From Paenibacillus jilunlii (GTDB lineage Bacteria; Bacillota; Bacilli; Paenibacillales; Paenibacillaceae), in assembly GCF_900102965.1 (NCBI RefSeq), contig NZ_FNGM01000015.1:1-64000 (forward strand): a DNA stretch of 64,000 nucleotides, written 5' to 3'. Under the pieces are notes generated by a model. The model made no database searches. It had not been told where the DNA came from and worked only from the letters and a program-made list of their open reading frames with translations. This document shows, one piece after another, positions 34,789 through 43,426 of this stretch. Numbering within the stretch: position 1 is the first letter of the stretch; each line of letters starts with the position of its first letter. The translations under genes were made by a program, and so were the position numbers.

Positions 34789-35875
34789 TGATGAGCCGCT
34801 GTTCCGCGACTATCTGCGGCTTAAGATGGACTGGCAGCGGCAAGGCTTCCGGGTATGCTGCGAGGCCAGGAACGGCCAGGAAGCCTTGCTTGAGGCGGAG
34901 AAGCATCAGCCCCATCTGGCGCTGGTTGATATTAACATGCCGTTTATGGACGGCATTGAGCTGGCGGTCAAGCTGAAGGAACGCTTTGAACGCATCGTGA
35001 TTGTGTTCATTTCGGGACACAACGAATTTGAGTATTTGCAAAAAGCCGTGCGGACGGGCGTACAGGATTATCTGCTGAAGCCGTTCAACGAAGAGGAGAT
35101 GTCCGCAATGCTGGCCCGTATCCGGCCGAAATTGCCGCAGCTGCCCCGTGAGCGGGAGGCTGAGGAGGATGGGGCCGAGGGGAACAGGCCGGTAAGCCCA
35201 CCCGGACAAGAGGCGCCGGATCTCAGCAGCATCCGCGACGTCATTGTGCTTGGCCTCCGCATGAAAGATGCGGATATTCTGGAGGAAGTCCGCAAGGCGA
35301 TCCGCCGGCTCCGGGGCTGCAAGTGGGGGGACGAATATGCGGATGCAATGATGATGGGGCTTGTCTCGCTGGTGTTAACCTTTGCGGGCGAACGGGGCTT
35401 CTCCTACAGCAGAGTGTGGGACAGCGAAGGCGACAAGCCGCCTTTTGAGAGGTTAAAGGCATGCGGGTCCTGGGATGGTGCTGAGGAGTGGCTGATCGCC
35501 TTGTACCGCAGGGTTATTCAACTGACAGAAGATGTGAAACCCACGAAGGCATCTAATCTGTTTGCTGCGGCTATCCAGTATATTGAGCAGCATTACGCGG
35601 ACGCAGAGTTATCGGCCGAACAGGTGGCAGGCGGCGTCTATGTCGATCCCAGCTATCTGCGCCGTGTGTTCCGCAAGGAGTCCGGGTATTCGATTGTGGA
35701 TCATATTACGCATATCCGCATGAAAAAAGCCAGAGCGCTGCTGCTGGAAGGCAACCGTAAATTGGCCGATATTTCAGAGAGTGTCGGATATGCGGACCCG
35801 AATTATTTCAGCAAAAGCTTCAAGAAGCGTTTTGGCGTAACTCCGACAGAATATGAGCAATTGGTCAGGAAGTAA
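34766..35875 (+). CDS. Response regulator with AraC HTH, YesN type (second)
   Basis: A 369-aa regulator. The receiver domain (1-120) has D55 in LALVDINMPFMDG and the conserved Lys in YLLKPFN. A short middle region and the C-terminal AraC domain (about 270-368) follow; the latter contains VAGGVYVDPSYLRRVFRKESG and VGYADPNYFSKSFKKRFG. The start is ATG 34766 (YKVMIVDDEP begins the receiver), with AGAGGG about 10 bases upstream. It overlaps the kinase gene and is followed by a terminator. The importer at 36109 is therefore a separate transcript, with direct repeats that may be its target. Confidence 0.92.
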   Translation: MYKVMIVDDEPLFRDYLRLKMDWQRQGFRVCCEARNGQEALLEAEKHQPHLALVDINMPFMDGIELAVKLKERFERIVIVFISGHNEFEYLQKAVRTGVQDYLLKPFNEEEMSAMLARIRPKLPQLPREREAEEDGAEGNRPVSPPGQEAPDLSSIRDVIVLGLRMKDADILEEVRKAIRRLRGCKWGDEYADAMMMGLVSLVLTFAGERGFSYSRVWDSEGDKPPFERLKACGSWDGAEEWLIALYRRVIQLTEDVKPTKASNLFAAAIQYIEQHYADAELSAEQVAGGVYVDPSYLRRVFRKESGYSIVDHITHIRMKKARALLLEGNRKLADISESVGYADPNYFSKSFKKRFGVTPTEYEQLVRK

Positions 35876-35907
35876 CCCTGCTTCAGAAGTTCCTATACAA
35901 TAACGAA

Positions 35908-35934
35908 GGCGGTTCCCGGTCGGGGACCGCTTTA
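35908..35934 (+). terminator. Rho-independent terminator of the kinase-regulator pair
   Basis: GCGGTTCCC pairs with GGGGACCGC (one G-U pair) with a 4-base loop, followed by TTTAAAT. Confidence 0.75.
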
Positions 35935-35984
35935 AATATAAGAATTTGTATGCTCCGCGTATATTATCCTTCTACTTGTTTTGT

Positions 35985-36047
35985 CCCGTTTTTTACGGGT
36001 AATGCCCGTTTTATCCCTTAATGTTATGGCGGGACGGAGGCTATAAT
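35985..36047 (+). promoter_or_regulatory. Promoter region of the CUT1 importer with regulator repeats
   Basis: CCCGTTTT occurs twice (35985-35992 and 36005-36012), exactly 20 bases apart, the spacing expected for an AraC-type dimer on one face of the helix. A TATAAT -10 element follows at 36042-36047, about 60 bases before the binding-protein start, with no good -35 box. A poor -35 with upstream repeats fits an activator-dependent promoter, presumably for the adjacent YesN-type regulator. Confidence 0.5.
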
Positions 36048-36108
36048 GTGAATGTGGCCGGCAGGTTATAGCTTAAAGACACATACTCGCATGAGGGGGA
36101 TCTACACA

Positions 36109-37428
36109 ATGAAAATTGAACACAAACGTTTAAGCACACTAATGATAACGCTTTCCATGATGCTGGTGCTGTCTGCCTGCGGCGGCGGCAACACAGCCTC
36201 TGACAAAAATCAGGATCCGGCGGCGGCACCTGACACCGGCAAGATCAAGCTGAAGGTCTACGCCCAGCACTTTGACGAAGATACAAAAGGCCCCTTCGAC
36301 TATGCAGTGGAAGAACTGAAGAAGGAAATGCCGGATGTCGAGATCGAGCTGGATTCCGCGGTACAGGATGGTAACCAGAAGCTCAAGACTTATGCGGCCA
36401 CAGGGAATATGCCTGATGTTTATTTCACCGACTGGCCGACCCTGCAGACCTTTGCCAAATCGAAAAATGTAGAGCTGCTGGACGATTATGAATCGACCGC
36501 ACAGTACAAGGACAGTCTTAATCCGGGCGTGGAATCCCGTCTGATTGCCCCGGATGGCCATGTGTACGCATACCCCGATACCGGTATTGAGTTTCAGCTG
36601 ATTTATTATAACAAGTCGATCTTCGACAAGGTTGGCATTGCGATGCCGATCAAAACCATTGACGGGCTGGCTGAAGCGGCCAAAAAGTTGAAGGCAGCGG
36701 GCTACATCCCGATGTCCATCTTCGGAAAAGAAAAATGGATTTCAGCCGCGTTCTATAACGGTCTCGTTACCAGGGAACAGGCTGCTGGCTTTGGCGCATT
36801 GGAGGCACAGGGGGTAACGGAGCTGCCGCAGGCTTTTGTCACGGCAGCAGAGCAAATGAAGAAGCTTCAGGAAGCCGGATTGTTCGACGCCAACGCGACG
36901 AACACGAACTATGACCAGGCGTCTTCCCAGTTTTATCAAGGCAAGGCCGCGATGTTCGTCAACGGCCAATGGGAAATCTACAGCTCGGAAGAAAAGCTTG
37001 GCGGCCAGGTTGACTGGATGTATTGGCCGGCCAAAGATGAAGCGACCTACGAACAAACCAAATATAATATCGACGGGGCGGGATCCCCGCAGGGCTACGC
37101 CGTTTCGCCCGGCAGTAAGAATAAGGAGATTGCAGTGAAGGTGGCAGCGTTCCTCGCCGCAAAATCAGCTGAATATAAATATACGAAACTGGGCAGCCCG
37201 ATCATTTCACCGAAGACGGACAAGCCGATTGCTGCCGACGTGCCGGTCATGATGCAGCGGATCGCCACGGAACTGCTGCCGAACGCCAAAGAATACGCAA
37301 AGCTGCTAAGCAATACGCAAATTCAGAATGCCATCAACGACAACACACAGAACCTGCTGGTGGACGGTTTTGCAACCGAGAACTTTATCACGAACCTGAA
37401 CCGTACGCTGGGCAAGGAAAACCAGTAG
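36109..37428 (+). CDS. Sugar ABC transporter substrate-binding lipoprotein (CUT1, family 1)
   Basis: A 439-aa lipoprotein. The signal peptide ends in the lipobox LSAC (Cys about residue 24), and the mature part is a family 1 extracellular solute-binding protein. It should capture an oligosaccharide outside the cell for the two permeases downstream. The start is ATG 36109 with GAGGGGGA about 8 bases upstream; the extended frame from 36052 includes the leader and is rejected. Adjacent alpha-galactosidase and two-component genes suggest alpha-galactosides such as raffinose as ligands; this is inferred. Confidence 0.92.
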   Translation: MKIEHKRLSTLMITLSMMLVLSACGGGNTASDKNQDPAAAPDTGKIKLKVYAQHFDEDTKGPFDYAVEELKKEMPDVEIELDSAVQDGNQKLKTYAATGNMPDVYFTDWPTLQTFAKSKNVELLDDYESTAQYKDSLNPGVESRLIAPDGHVYAYPDTGIEFQLIYYNKSIFDKVGIAMPIKTIDGLAEAAKKLKAAGYIPMSIFGKEKWISAAFYNGLVTREQAAGFGALEAQGVTELPQAFVTAAEQMKKLQEAGLFDANATNTNYDQASSQFYQGKAAMFVNGQWEIYSSEEKLGGQVDWMYWPAKDEATYEQTKYNIDGAGSPQGYAVSPGSKNKEIAVKVAAFLAAKSAEYKYTKLGSPIISPKTDKPIAADVPVMMQRIATELLPNAKEYAKLLSNTQIQNAINDNTQNLLVDGFATENFITNLNRTLGKENQ

Positions 37429-37443
37429 CCCGAATCTGCCCTG

Positions 37444-37466
37444 CCCCTGCGGCCTTCGCCCAGGGG
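37444..37466 (+). other. Intercistronic hairpin between binding protein and permease
   Basis: The stem CCCCTG with CAGGGG lies in the 73-base gap after the binding-protein gene and has no U-tract. Such hairpins often stabilise the upstream mRNA and lower expression of the permeases. Confidence 0.5.
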
Positions 37467-37501
37467 TTCGGCTGTAACGGAACAAGGAGGGAAAGAACCG
37501 C

Positions 37502-38380
37502 ATGAATAAATACCTGGGAAATAAATCGGCGCTGGCGCTGTTTCTGCTCCCTGCCCTGTTGTTGTATAGCGTGATCCTTATCTATCCCGTGCTGCAGACC
37601 GTTGTAAGAAGCTTTTACGACTGGGACGGGCTGAGCACAGCGGCTTTCTCCGGATTTGCCAATTACCGTGAGCTGTTTAACGATCCGCTGCTATCCACTT
37701 CTCTGAAAAACGGGCTGATCTTTGCCCTGGTGCTGGCTGCATTCCAGATTGGACTCGGTACGGTACTGGCACTCGTTTGCGCCAATCCGCGGACCCGCGG
37801 GCGCAAGCTGCTGAAGACTGCATATTTCATCCCCGTGGTGCTGTCGGTCACGGTTGTCTGCCAATTGTGGATCGCCATGTACGACCCGACGAACGGTCTT
37901 GTGAACAAGCTTTTTGAGCTGTTGAATATTCCTTACCGGCAGAACTGGCTGAGCTCACCGACGCAGTCGATCATTGCTATCGCTTTTGTGAACGCCTGGC
38001 AGTTTATGGGCTATCAGTTTTCCCTGCTGTACGCCGGGGTCAAGGCTGTTCCGGAGGATTACTTCGAGGCCGCAACCATCGATGGCTGCGGAAAGTGGCG
38101 GGCACATTGGCATGTTACGCTGCCGCTCATGCGGGAGACGTATAAATTCTGCTTCACCATCGCGATCACCTCCGGGATCGGAGCGTTCGTACAGATGCTG
38201 ATTATGACCAATGGAGGCCCGGGCACCACCAACTACACAATGACCTTCATGATTTACCGGTATGCCTTTATGGAGAGCAACTACGGATATGCATGTGCCG
38301 TATCGGTATTGCTGGTGCTGATCTCGCTTATAGCGACGGTTGTAATCAACAAGGTGTTCGACCGTGGACAGAATGCATAA
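37502..38380 (+). CDS. Sugar ABC transporter permease, CUT1 (UgpA/MalF-like)
   Basis: A 292-aa membrane permease with about six transmembrane helices, starting with ALALFLLPALLLYSVILIYP. The EAA loop is YFEAATIDGCGKWRAHWHVTLPLM (about residues 192-216). AAGGAGGG lies about 10 bases before the ATG. It is the first permease of the importer and is followed after 16 bases by the second. No ATPase gene is present. Confidence 0.93.
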   Translation: MNKYLGNKSALALFLLPALLLYSVILIYPVLQTVVRSFYDWDGLSTAAFSGFANYRELFNDPLLSTSLKNGLIFALVLAAFQIGLGTVLALVCANPRTRGRKLLKTAYFIPVVLSVTVVCQLWIAMYDPTNGLVNKLFELLNIPYRQNWLSSPTQSIIAIAFVNAWQFMGYQFSLLYAGVKAVPEDYFEAATIDGCGKWRAHWHVTLPLMRETYKFCFTIAITSGIGAFVQMLIMTNGGPGTTNYTMTFMIYRYAFMESNYGYACAVSVLLVLISLIATVVINKVFDRGQNA

Positions 38381-38396
38381 TGGAAAGGAGAACCAC

Positions 38397-39239
38397 ATGA
38401 GCCCAAAAACATTCCGGTCCATCGGGCAGTTCCTGTTGCAAATTCCGTTGTGGCTGTATTTTGCCGTATCCATCTATCCGCTGTTCTGGATGATTTCCTA
38501 TTCCCTGAAGAACAATGACGAAATTTTCGTCACCAATCCGTTTGGCCTGCCGACCCATTTTCGCTTTGAAAACTATGTAAATGCCTGGACGCAGTTCAAT
38601 ATTCCGCGGTACTTTTGGAACAGCTTTGTCGTTTCCATCATATCCACGCTGTTCATTCTGCTTCTGGCGCTTATGTTCGCCTTTGCTGTGGCGCGGATGC
38701 AGTGGAGATTCCGCTCGGCTGTCAGAACTTATATGCTTGTCGGCATGTTTATGCCGCTGCAGGTGATTATGATTCCGCTTGCGCTGCTGGTCCGGGATTT
38801 CCATCTGACCAACACGTATGGAGCTCTTATCATTCCCTACATTGCCATCGGCCTTCCCTTCTCAACCATGGTGTTCTACGGCTTCCTGGTCAGCATTCCC
38901 CGGGAAATTGAAGAGGCGGCCTGCATCGATGGTGCAAGCATTTACCGGTTGTTTCTCGGGGTCATCCTGCCGCTGGCGCTGCCGGCCATCGCAACGATTG
39001 CCATCTTCCAGTTTTTGAACAACTGGAATGAGTTCACTCTGGCGTACATTCTAATCTCGGACGAGAACATGAAGACACTGCCGCTCGGATTGCTTTTCTT
39101 CCAAGGCTCATACAGCACCGACTGGGGAGCAATGGGGGCTGTCATGACCATTGCATCGCTTCCGATGGTCCTGGTCTATCTGCTTCTCAGCGATCAGGTG
39201 GAGCGGGCCATGACAGTAGGCTCGGCGGTAAAAGGCTGA
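38397..39239 (+). CDS. Sugar ABC transporter permease, CUT1 (UgpE/MalG-like)
   Basis: A 280-aa second permease with six transmembrane segments. The EAA loop is EIEEAACIDGASIYRLFLGVILPL (about residues 175-198). The C terminus VERAMTVGSAVKG is typical of MalG-like subunits. The start is ATG 38397 with AAGGAG 6 bases upstream; the earlier in-frame ATG at 38364 lies in the previous gene and lacks a site. It completes the CUT1 importer. Confidence 0.93.
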   Translation: MSPKTFRSIGQFLLQIPLWLYFAVSIYPLFWMISYSLKNNDEIFVTNPFGLPTHFRFENYVNAWTQFNIPRYFWNSFVVSIISTLFILLLALMFAFAVARMQWRFRSAVRTYMLVGMFMPLQVIMIPLALLVRDFHLTNTYGALIIPYIAIGLPFSTMVFYGFLVSIPREIEEAACIDGASIYRLFLGVILPLALPAIATIAIFQFLNNWNEFTLAYILISDENMKTLPLGLLFFQGSYSTDWGAMGAVMTIASLPMVLVYLLLSDQVERAMTVGSAVKG

Positions 39240-39282
39240 CAGCCGTCCGGGCAGCTGCTCTGCTGGCCAATACGGAGAACCT

Positions 39283-39313
39283 GGAGCTCAAGGAGTGAAG
39301 AATCTTGAGCTCC
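39283..39313 (+). terminator. Terminator-like hairpin after the CUT1 importer
   Basis: A perfect 10-bp stem GGAGCTCAAG with CTTGAGCTCC and an 11-base loop lies 43 bases after the stop. The T-tract is weak. Confidence 0.6.
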
Positions 39314-39744
39314 ATATGCTTTGGGCTTAAGCAGAACGAATAAAAGTCTGCGGAATTCTGAGTGAGATCCAAGTAATTTCGAGTAATCCCGAGGGGGATA
39401 AGTGGACGTGAATTCAGCGGATTCACCCAAAGGGGTGCGTTGAGATCACTCGGCCTCGACAGCCTTTCTCCAACTGGCGCTGGCGAAGAAACGGGTGAGC
39501 AGTGCTAGTTGGAAAAAGTGAACTTATTTCCCCCCCCAGAATCAACAATTGTGAATTTTAAGTGGAAAAGGAAACTTAATTGGTTCATATTTCTTCGTCA
39601 GGAGCAAAATGAGCTGAGTTAGTTATCCTTTTCCACTCCACCTGCGGAGAACAGGGTGCTCCAGCAAATTAGTGCCCCTTTTTCCACTTGGAATTACCGA
39701 AGGATGCCAAAAGGGATCTCCAGGCGACGCTAAACTGAAATCCA
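39314..39744. repeat. Non-coding stretch with repeated GTGGAAAAG/CTTTTCCAC motifs
   Basis: There is no credible gene in about 430 bases. AGTTGGAAAAAG (39509), AGTGGAAAAGGA (39561-39572), its exact inverse TCCTTTTCCACT (39626-39637) and CTTTTTCCACTT (39678-39689) form an inverted, partly nested set. A C-run lies at about 39532-39538. It looks like a decayed intergenic repeat element; whether it recurs in the genome cannot be seen here. Confidence 0.5.
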
Positions 39745-39784
39745 AAACGGCTACCTCGTCCAGTCCAGGACGGCGTAGCCGTTT
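39745..39784 (-). terminator. Terminator of the MFS gene
   Basis: AAACGGCTAC pairs with GTAGCCGTTT, with a second inner stem CGTCC with GGACG. On the minus strand it is followed by TTGG, giving a TTTT run at the stem base. Confidence 0.75.
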
Positions 39785-39839
39785 CCACTTGTTGTTGTAT
39801 AGGAAATTATAATGGGCCTATCTACTTTTGCTTGATGAC

Positions 39840-41105
39840 TTATTTATAGCTCCGTATGATCTTCAGCTTGGTGGAAGTATATAAGGCGAACAGGAGCAGC
39901 AGCAGTCCGATGGACCCCATAACAGGGCCGGGACTGAAATGATCCGAGAGATAGGAGACAACGGATAGACCGATTGATGGAGCTACACTCATAATCGATC
40001 CCAGTACTCCGAAGACTCTGCCCTGGATCTCTTCCGAAATTTCCAGCCGGAGGATGATATTGATAAGGAGTGTGCAGAACGAGAACATGAATCCGATCAG
40101 CAGCACAACGGGAATGGCTGCGGCCGCAGAAGTGATGAAGGATAACAGGATATACATCGGGCCCAGACAGAGCAGGCCGGTCATAATGAGTAATCCCCGC
40201 CGTCTGATTTTGGAACCCAGGATCATAATCAGGCCTGAGCCGATCATATAGCCGAGCGGGATACAGGCTTCCATGAGTCCGAACTGAAAGGGGCTGGCCT
40301 TCCAGACGTTGACGGCCATGACCTGGGTCAGCATCAATGAGGGCATGAAGAATAAAGTAAGCGTTGGAAGCATAATGATGACGGCCTTGGCAAAGGGGAA
40401 TTTCCAGATATAACGCATGCCTTCTCCAAGGTCCTGAATAAATTTCTTTTTCTGCTGGGGCTCTGGATTGGCGCGTGCCGGCATCGGCAGGGAACGGACA
40501 GCAAGAACCAGCAGGAAGGAGACCAGAAACGTGGCTCCATCGAATAAAATGGCATCCGCCGCCCCGAAGGTCGCTACAAAGATTCCGCCCACAGAAAAGC
40601 CGACCGTCCGGCAAATGTTCTCCGACAGGTTAAGCATGCCAACAGCTTGCTGGACATGCTCTTTGCCGACAACGGTGATTATGGAGGACTGATAGGCAGG
40701 GGACTGGAAAAGGGCTGACACCGTAGTTAGCGCTGTAAGCACAGCAACAATAATGAAGGAAGCGGAAGGAACAGAGATGACGAGGGCAAGGGTCACTACC
40801 AGTGAGCAGCTGATCAGATCTGTAACCAGCATGATTTTTCTGCGGTTGGTCCGGTCCGCAAACGTTCCTCCAATGGACCCGAGCAGCGAGCTCAGCAACA
40901 GGTTAATGATCGTCAGTACAGCCACCAGCTTGGCGCTGCCGGTGGTCTGAAGCACCCAGAGACTGAGAGCGATGCTGTGAAAGGTATTGCCGAACAGGGA
41001 AATGGAAAAAGAGCAGAGCAGCAGCATGAATTTTTTGTTGGCCCACAGTGTTGGATAAGAGTGTGCAGCAGGCGCTGCCTGGCTGGCTATAACGGGTTCT
41101 GTCAT
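39840..41105 (-). CDS. MFS transporter, drug-efflux-like
   Basis: A 421-aa membrane protein with about 12 transmembrane helices. The MFS motif between TM2 and TM3 is GSIGGTFADRTNRRK (about residues 78-92). It resembles the EntS/MFS_3-type exporter group rather than sugar symporters. GGAGG lies 6 bases before the ATG. A palindrome (41122-41137) in its 48-base upstream gap matches one before the divergent operon. The transporter therefore probably belongs to that operon's regulon and may export its product or import its inducer. Confidence 0.9.
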   Translation of the reverse strand: MTEPVIASQAAPAAHSYPTLWANKKFMLLLCSFSISLFGNTFHSIALSLWVLQTTGSAKLVAVLTIINLLLSSLLGSIGGTFADRTNRRKIMLVTDLISCSLVVTLALVISVPSASFIIVAVLTALTTVSALFQSPAYQSSIITVVGKEHVQQAVGMLNLSENICRTVGFSVGGIFVATFGAADAILFDGATFLVSFLLVLAVRSLPMPARANPEPQQKKKFIQDLGEGMRYIWKFPFAKAVIIMLPTLTLFFMPSLMLTQVMAVNVWKASPFQFGLMEACIPLGYMIGSGLIMILGSKIRRRGLLIMTGLLCLGPMYILLSFITSAAAAIPVVLLIGFMFSFCTLLINIILRLEISEEIQGRVFGVLGSIMSVAPSIGLSVVSYLSDHFSPGPVMGSIGLLLLLFALYTSTKLKIIRSYK

Positions 41106-41121
41106 GTTTATCCTCCTCTCA

Positions 41122-41137
41122 ACTTAAGCGTTTAAGT
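41122..41137. promoter_or_regulatory. Putative LacI-family operator before the MFS gene
   Basis: ACTTAAGCGTTTAAGT, a near-perfect palindrome, fits CTTAAnCGnTTAAG with the central CG typical of LacI-family sites. The same pattern is found at 42200-42215. Confidence 0.7.
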
Positions 41138-41153
41138 GAATCATCAAAAAAAT

Positions 41154-42068
41154 TTAGTCTACATAATAACAGTTATTCTCTTGCTCGGAATAGTCCGAAT
41201 GGTACAACAGCTCTTGCATGAGTTCAAATGCAACCTCCGCTTTGTCCCCCTGAAAAAGAATCTTGTCTACACGCTCACCCAGCATCTGCGGAGCATTGCA
41301 GGTGCAAATTACGGACAGATGCCCGAAGACTCCAGACTTCTCCACATAGCTGCCAATGAATTCATTGATCACAATCGCCTGCTTGAAGCGTTGTTGATCC
41401 ATTGCCGGAAGCAGATCCTGAAGCTCGCGGATTTCGAAGACAGCATCGTCAGACAGAGGAACACAGCTGCGGATATAGCGGGTAAGGAGTGAATTATTGA
41501 AGCCCTCCATAATCAAACAGACCTGCGACAGATCATCCGGCAGAGCCTTTTCAAGCGCTGAGCGGTAATTGAATACCACCTGCTTGAACAGCTTATCTTC
41601 AATCATGCTGTCGATCAGAATCAGGGGAATGCCCTCGACAAAGTGTCTGGAAATCGAGTAGAAGGAGGCGTCTTGTGCATCAATAAAAAACACGGCTTCC
41701 AGCTTGCGTTCCACAATAATATCCAGCGATGGGTTGTCGGTATCCAGAGAATAGAGCAGCGTATGATAGCCGGCTGCTGTAAGCCGCTGCTCCAAAGTAT
41801 GAATGAAGGCGAGCTGGGCATGCAGCTTCCAGTAAGGCAACTGCTTGGATCTGTGGACCAATACACCTACCAGGCCGGTTTTTTGGTTGGCGAGTGAACG
41901 GGCTGCCAGATTCGGAATATAGTGCAGCTCTTCGGCCAGCTCCAGGATCTGGCGGCGTGTCTTCTCAGGAATGGTCTGATTATCCACACGATTCAGCACA
42001 TAGCTTACGGTGGCAACGGATACGTTGGCCCGGATAGCGATGTCCTTCATAGTTGTTTTTTTCAACAA
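41154..42068 (-). CDS. LacI-family transcriptional regulator
   Basis: A 304-aa regulator. The N-terminal helix-turn-helix is TMKDIAIRANVSVATVSYVLN (residues 6-26) with hinge IPNLAARSLANQKT. The effector domain (about 62-300) is a diverged periplasmic-binding fold. The TTG start at 42068 has GGAG 6 bases upstream. It sits between the MFS gene and the divergent six-gene operon. Matching palindromes before each suggest it represses both. No obvious sugar-binding signature is seen, so the effector may not be a sugar. Confidence 0.9.
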   Translation of the reverse strand: MLKKTTMKDIAIRANVSVATVSYVLNRVDNQTIPEKTRRQILELAEELHYIPNLAARSLANQKTGLVGVLVHRSKQLPYWKLHAQLAFIHTLEQRLTAAGYHTLLYSLDTDNPSLDIIVERKLEAVFFIDAQDASFYSISRHFVEGIPLILIDSMIEDKLFKQVVFNYRSALEKALPDDLSQVCLIMEGFNNSLLTRYIRSCVPLSDDAVFEIRELQDLLPAMDQQRFKQAIVINEFIGSYVEKSGVFGHLSVICTCNAPQMLGERVDKILFQGDKAEVAFELMQELLYHSDYSEQENNCYYVD

Positions 42069-42172
42069 TTCAATCTCCTATCTGTCAATTTCCTAAAGAT
42101 TAACATTAGCTTAGGCCAGGAGTCAATCCTCGAAATTCATGTCATAAAAAACCTTTTATTTCTTGGTATTGA

Positions 42173-42178
42173 TATAAT
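42173..42178 (+). promoter_or_regulatory. Promoter -10 element of the six-gene operon
   Basis: A consensus TATAAT lies 22 bases before the operator at 42200. A good -35 box is not evident. Confidence 0.45.
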
Positions 42179-42199
42179 ATGTAAATTATTGTAGTATCA

Positions 42200-42215
42200 G
42201 CTTAATCGGTTAAGT
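42200..42215. promoter_or_regulatory. Putative LacI-family operator before the six-gene operon
   Basis: GCTTAATCGGTTAAGT fits the same CTTAAnCGnTTAAG palindrome as the site at 41122-41137. It lies about 50 bases before the first gene, at or just after the likely transcription start, a classical repression position. Confidence 0.72.
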
Positions 42216-42263
42216 CTACCGATTGTTGTCTATCCTTTACTCTATTACGGGAGGCGGTTATGC

Positions 42264-43406
42264 ATGGACAATGTGGTGTTGTATCCCTTCAACAAGATTA
42301 CGCAAGGGATCATCAGGTTCAGGGATTTAACAGATTTTACAGTAAGGGCGGTTGTTGATTTTGTCCTGCATAAGGGTAAAGACGCAGCTGAACTGGTGGA
42401 AGGCCAAGCGGCAGGAATCCCAATCACGGATAATTATGAAGAGGTGTTCGGCATAGCGGATACCCTGATTCTGAATGATCCCGGAACTTCATTTGGGAAT
42501 AACGAAGGCGTATATGGCGAGCATAACCTGAGTCAGCTGTGGAGATTACTGGTTGCCTCTGCCCATGAGCAGAAGCTGCGGATCATCAGTGTGCACGAAA
42601 TTATTGACCGCCCTACCCTGGATTGGCTGCTTGGGAATGGAATTACGATTGAGATTCTACCGCAAATCCCCGCAAGTCTGCAGCACCGGCTTCATACAGA
42701 ATATGTATTTCCTTCCCCTGGTGATGAAGTAGCCACTTATTTATCCTATTTTGATATAGACGCACAAATAACCGCTTATAACCGCAATATATGCAAGTTA
42801 GGGATATTCGCAACAAGAGGATGCCTCGGGAAGTTCACGGCTCAAATGTCATTGTTCCGGGCTCTTCGGCAGGCAGGAGAGAAGGTCCAGGCGATTATAA
42901 CCGAGCCTACGGCTGCGCTCTTCAACCAACCGGGCGGTGATATTATGAAATTTATTGCCCATAATCCGCTGAACCAGTATCCGTACTACATTCACGCAGC
43001 TGTCCGGGAAGCGGAGAGCGAAGGCTGTGATTATGTCCTGCTGTCAGGTCAAGGCTCGTTGCTCCCGAATGAGAATTTTGTAATTGCAGCGACCAAAGTC
43101 TCTTATTTACGGGCCTTGCAGCCGGACTTGACGATCCTGATTGCAGGCTATGATGATGATGAGCAGATCAGGGACAGCCTCGATATTCTCCGCATTTACG
43201 GTAATGCCAGCCGGCCGTTTGCCATTCTGGTCCCGGATAAATACGAGGTTGATTTTGGAGAATACATCTCGAAGACTCCGGAAGAAATAGAGCAGCGCAA
43301 GGAAGAAATCCGCAGCCGCTTTGATGCCGGGCATGTGGAATCGGTGCTGGACATTGGCAGACTGGCAGGCAAGCTGGCTCTTTATAAGAAGACTGTCAGA
43401 TTATGA
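42264..43406 (+). CDS. DUF1611-like P-loop protein, first of a tandem pair
   Basis: A 380-aa cytoplasmic protein. The N-terminal half (about 1-150) is Rossmann-like, with ADTLILNDPGTSFG and IISVHEIIDRPTLDW matching the DUF1611_N pattern. The C-terminal half has a P-loop variant, ATRGCLGKFT (about 183-192), with an extra residue between GK and T as in DUF1611. A LLSGQGSLLPNENF segment near residue 263 and IAGYDDDE follow. Known DUF1611 members include DgcN-type D-glutamate N-acetyltransferases, but this protein is diverged and its substrate is unknown. GGGAGG lies 9 bases before the ATG. It is the first gene of the operon and is followed 20 bases later by a paralogue of the same length. Confidence 0.7.
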   Translation: MDNVVLYPFNKITQGIIRFRDLTDFTVRAVVDFVLHKGKDAAELVEGQAAGIPITDNYEEVFGIADTLILNDPGTSFGNNEGVYGEHNLSQLWRLLVASAHEQKLRIISVHEIIDRPTLDWLLGNGITIEILPQIPASLQHRLHTEYVFPSPGDEVATYLSYFDIDAQITAYNRNICKLGIFATRGCLGKFTAQMSLFRALRQAGEKVQAIITEPTAALFNQPGGDIMKFIAHNPLNQYPYYIHAAVREAESEGCDYVLLSGQGSLLPNENFVIAATKVSYLRALQPDLTILIAGYDDDEQIRDSLDILRIYGNASRPFAILVPDKYEVDFGEYISKTPEEIEQRKEEIRSRFDAGHVESVLDIGRLAGKLALYKKTVRL

Positions 43407-43426
43407 TCCGGGCGGAGGCGGCGAAT

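Noticed and set aside
39240..39430. Short overlapping minus-strand frames (78-79 codons) after the CUT1 importer
   Set aside because: They cover a terminator hairpin, overlap each other in different frames and show no site or domain.
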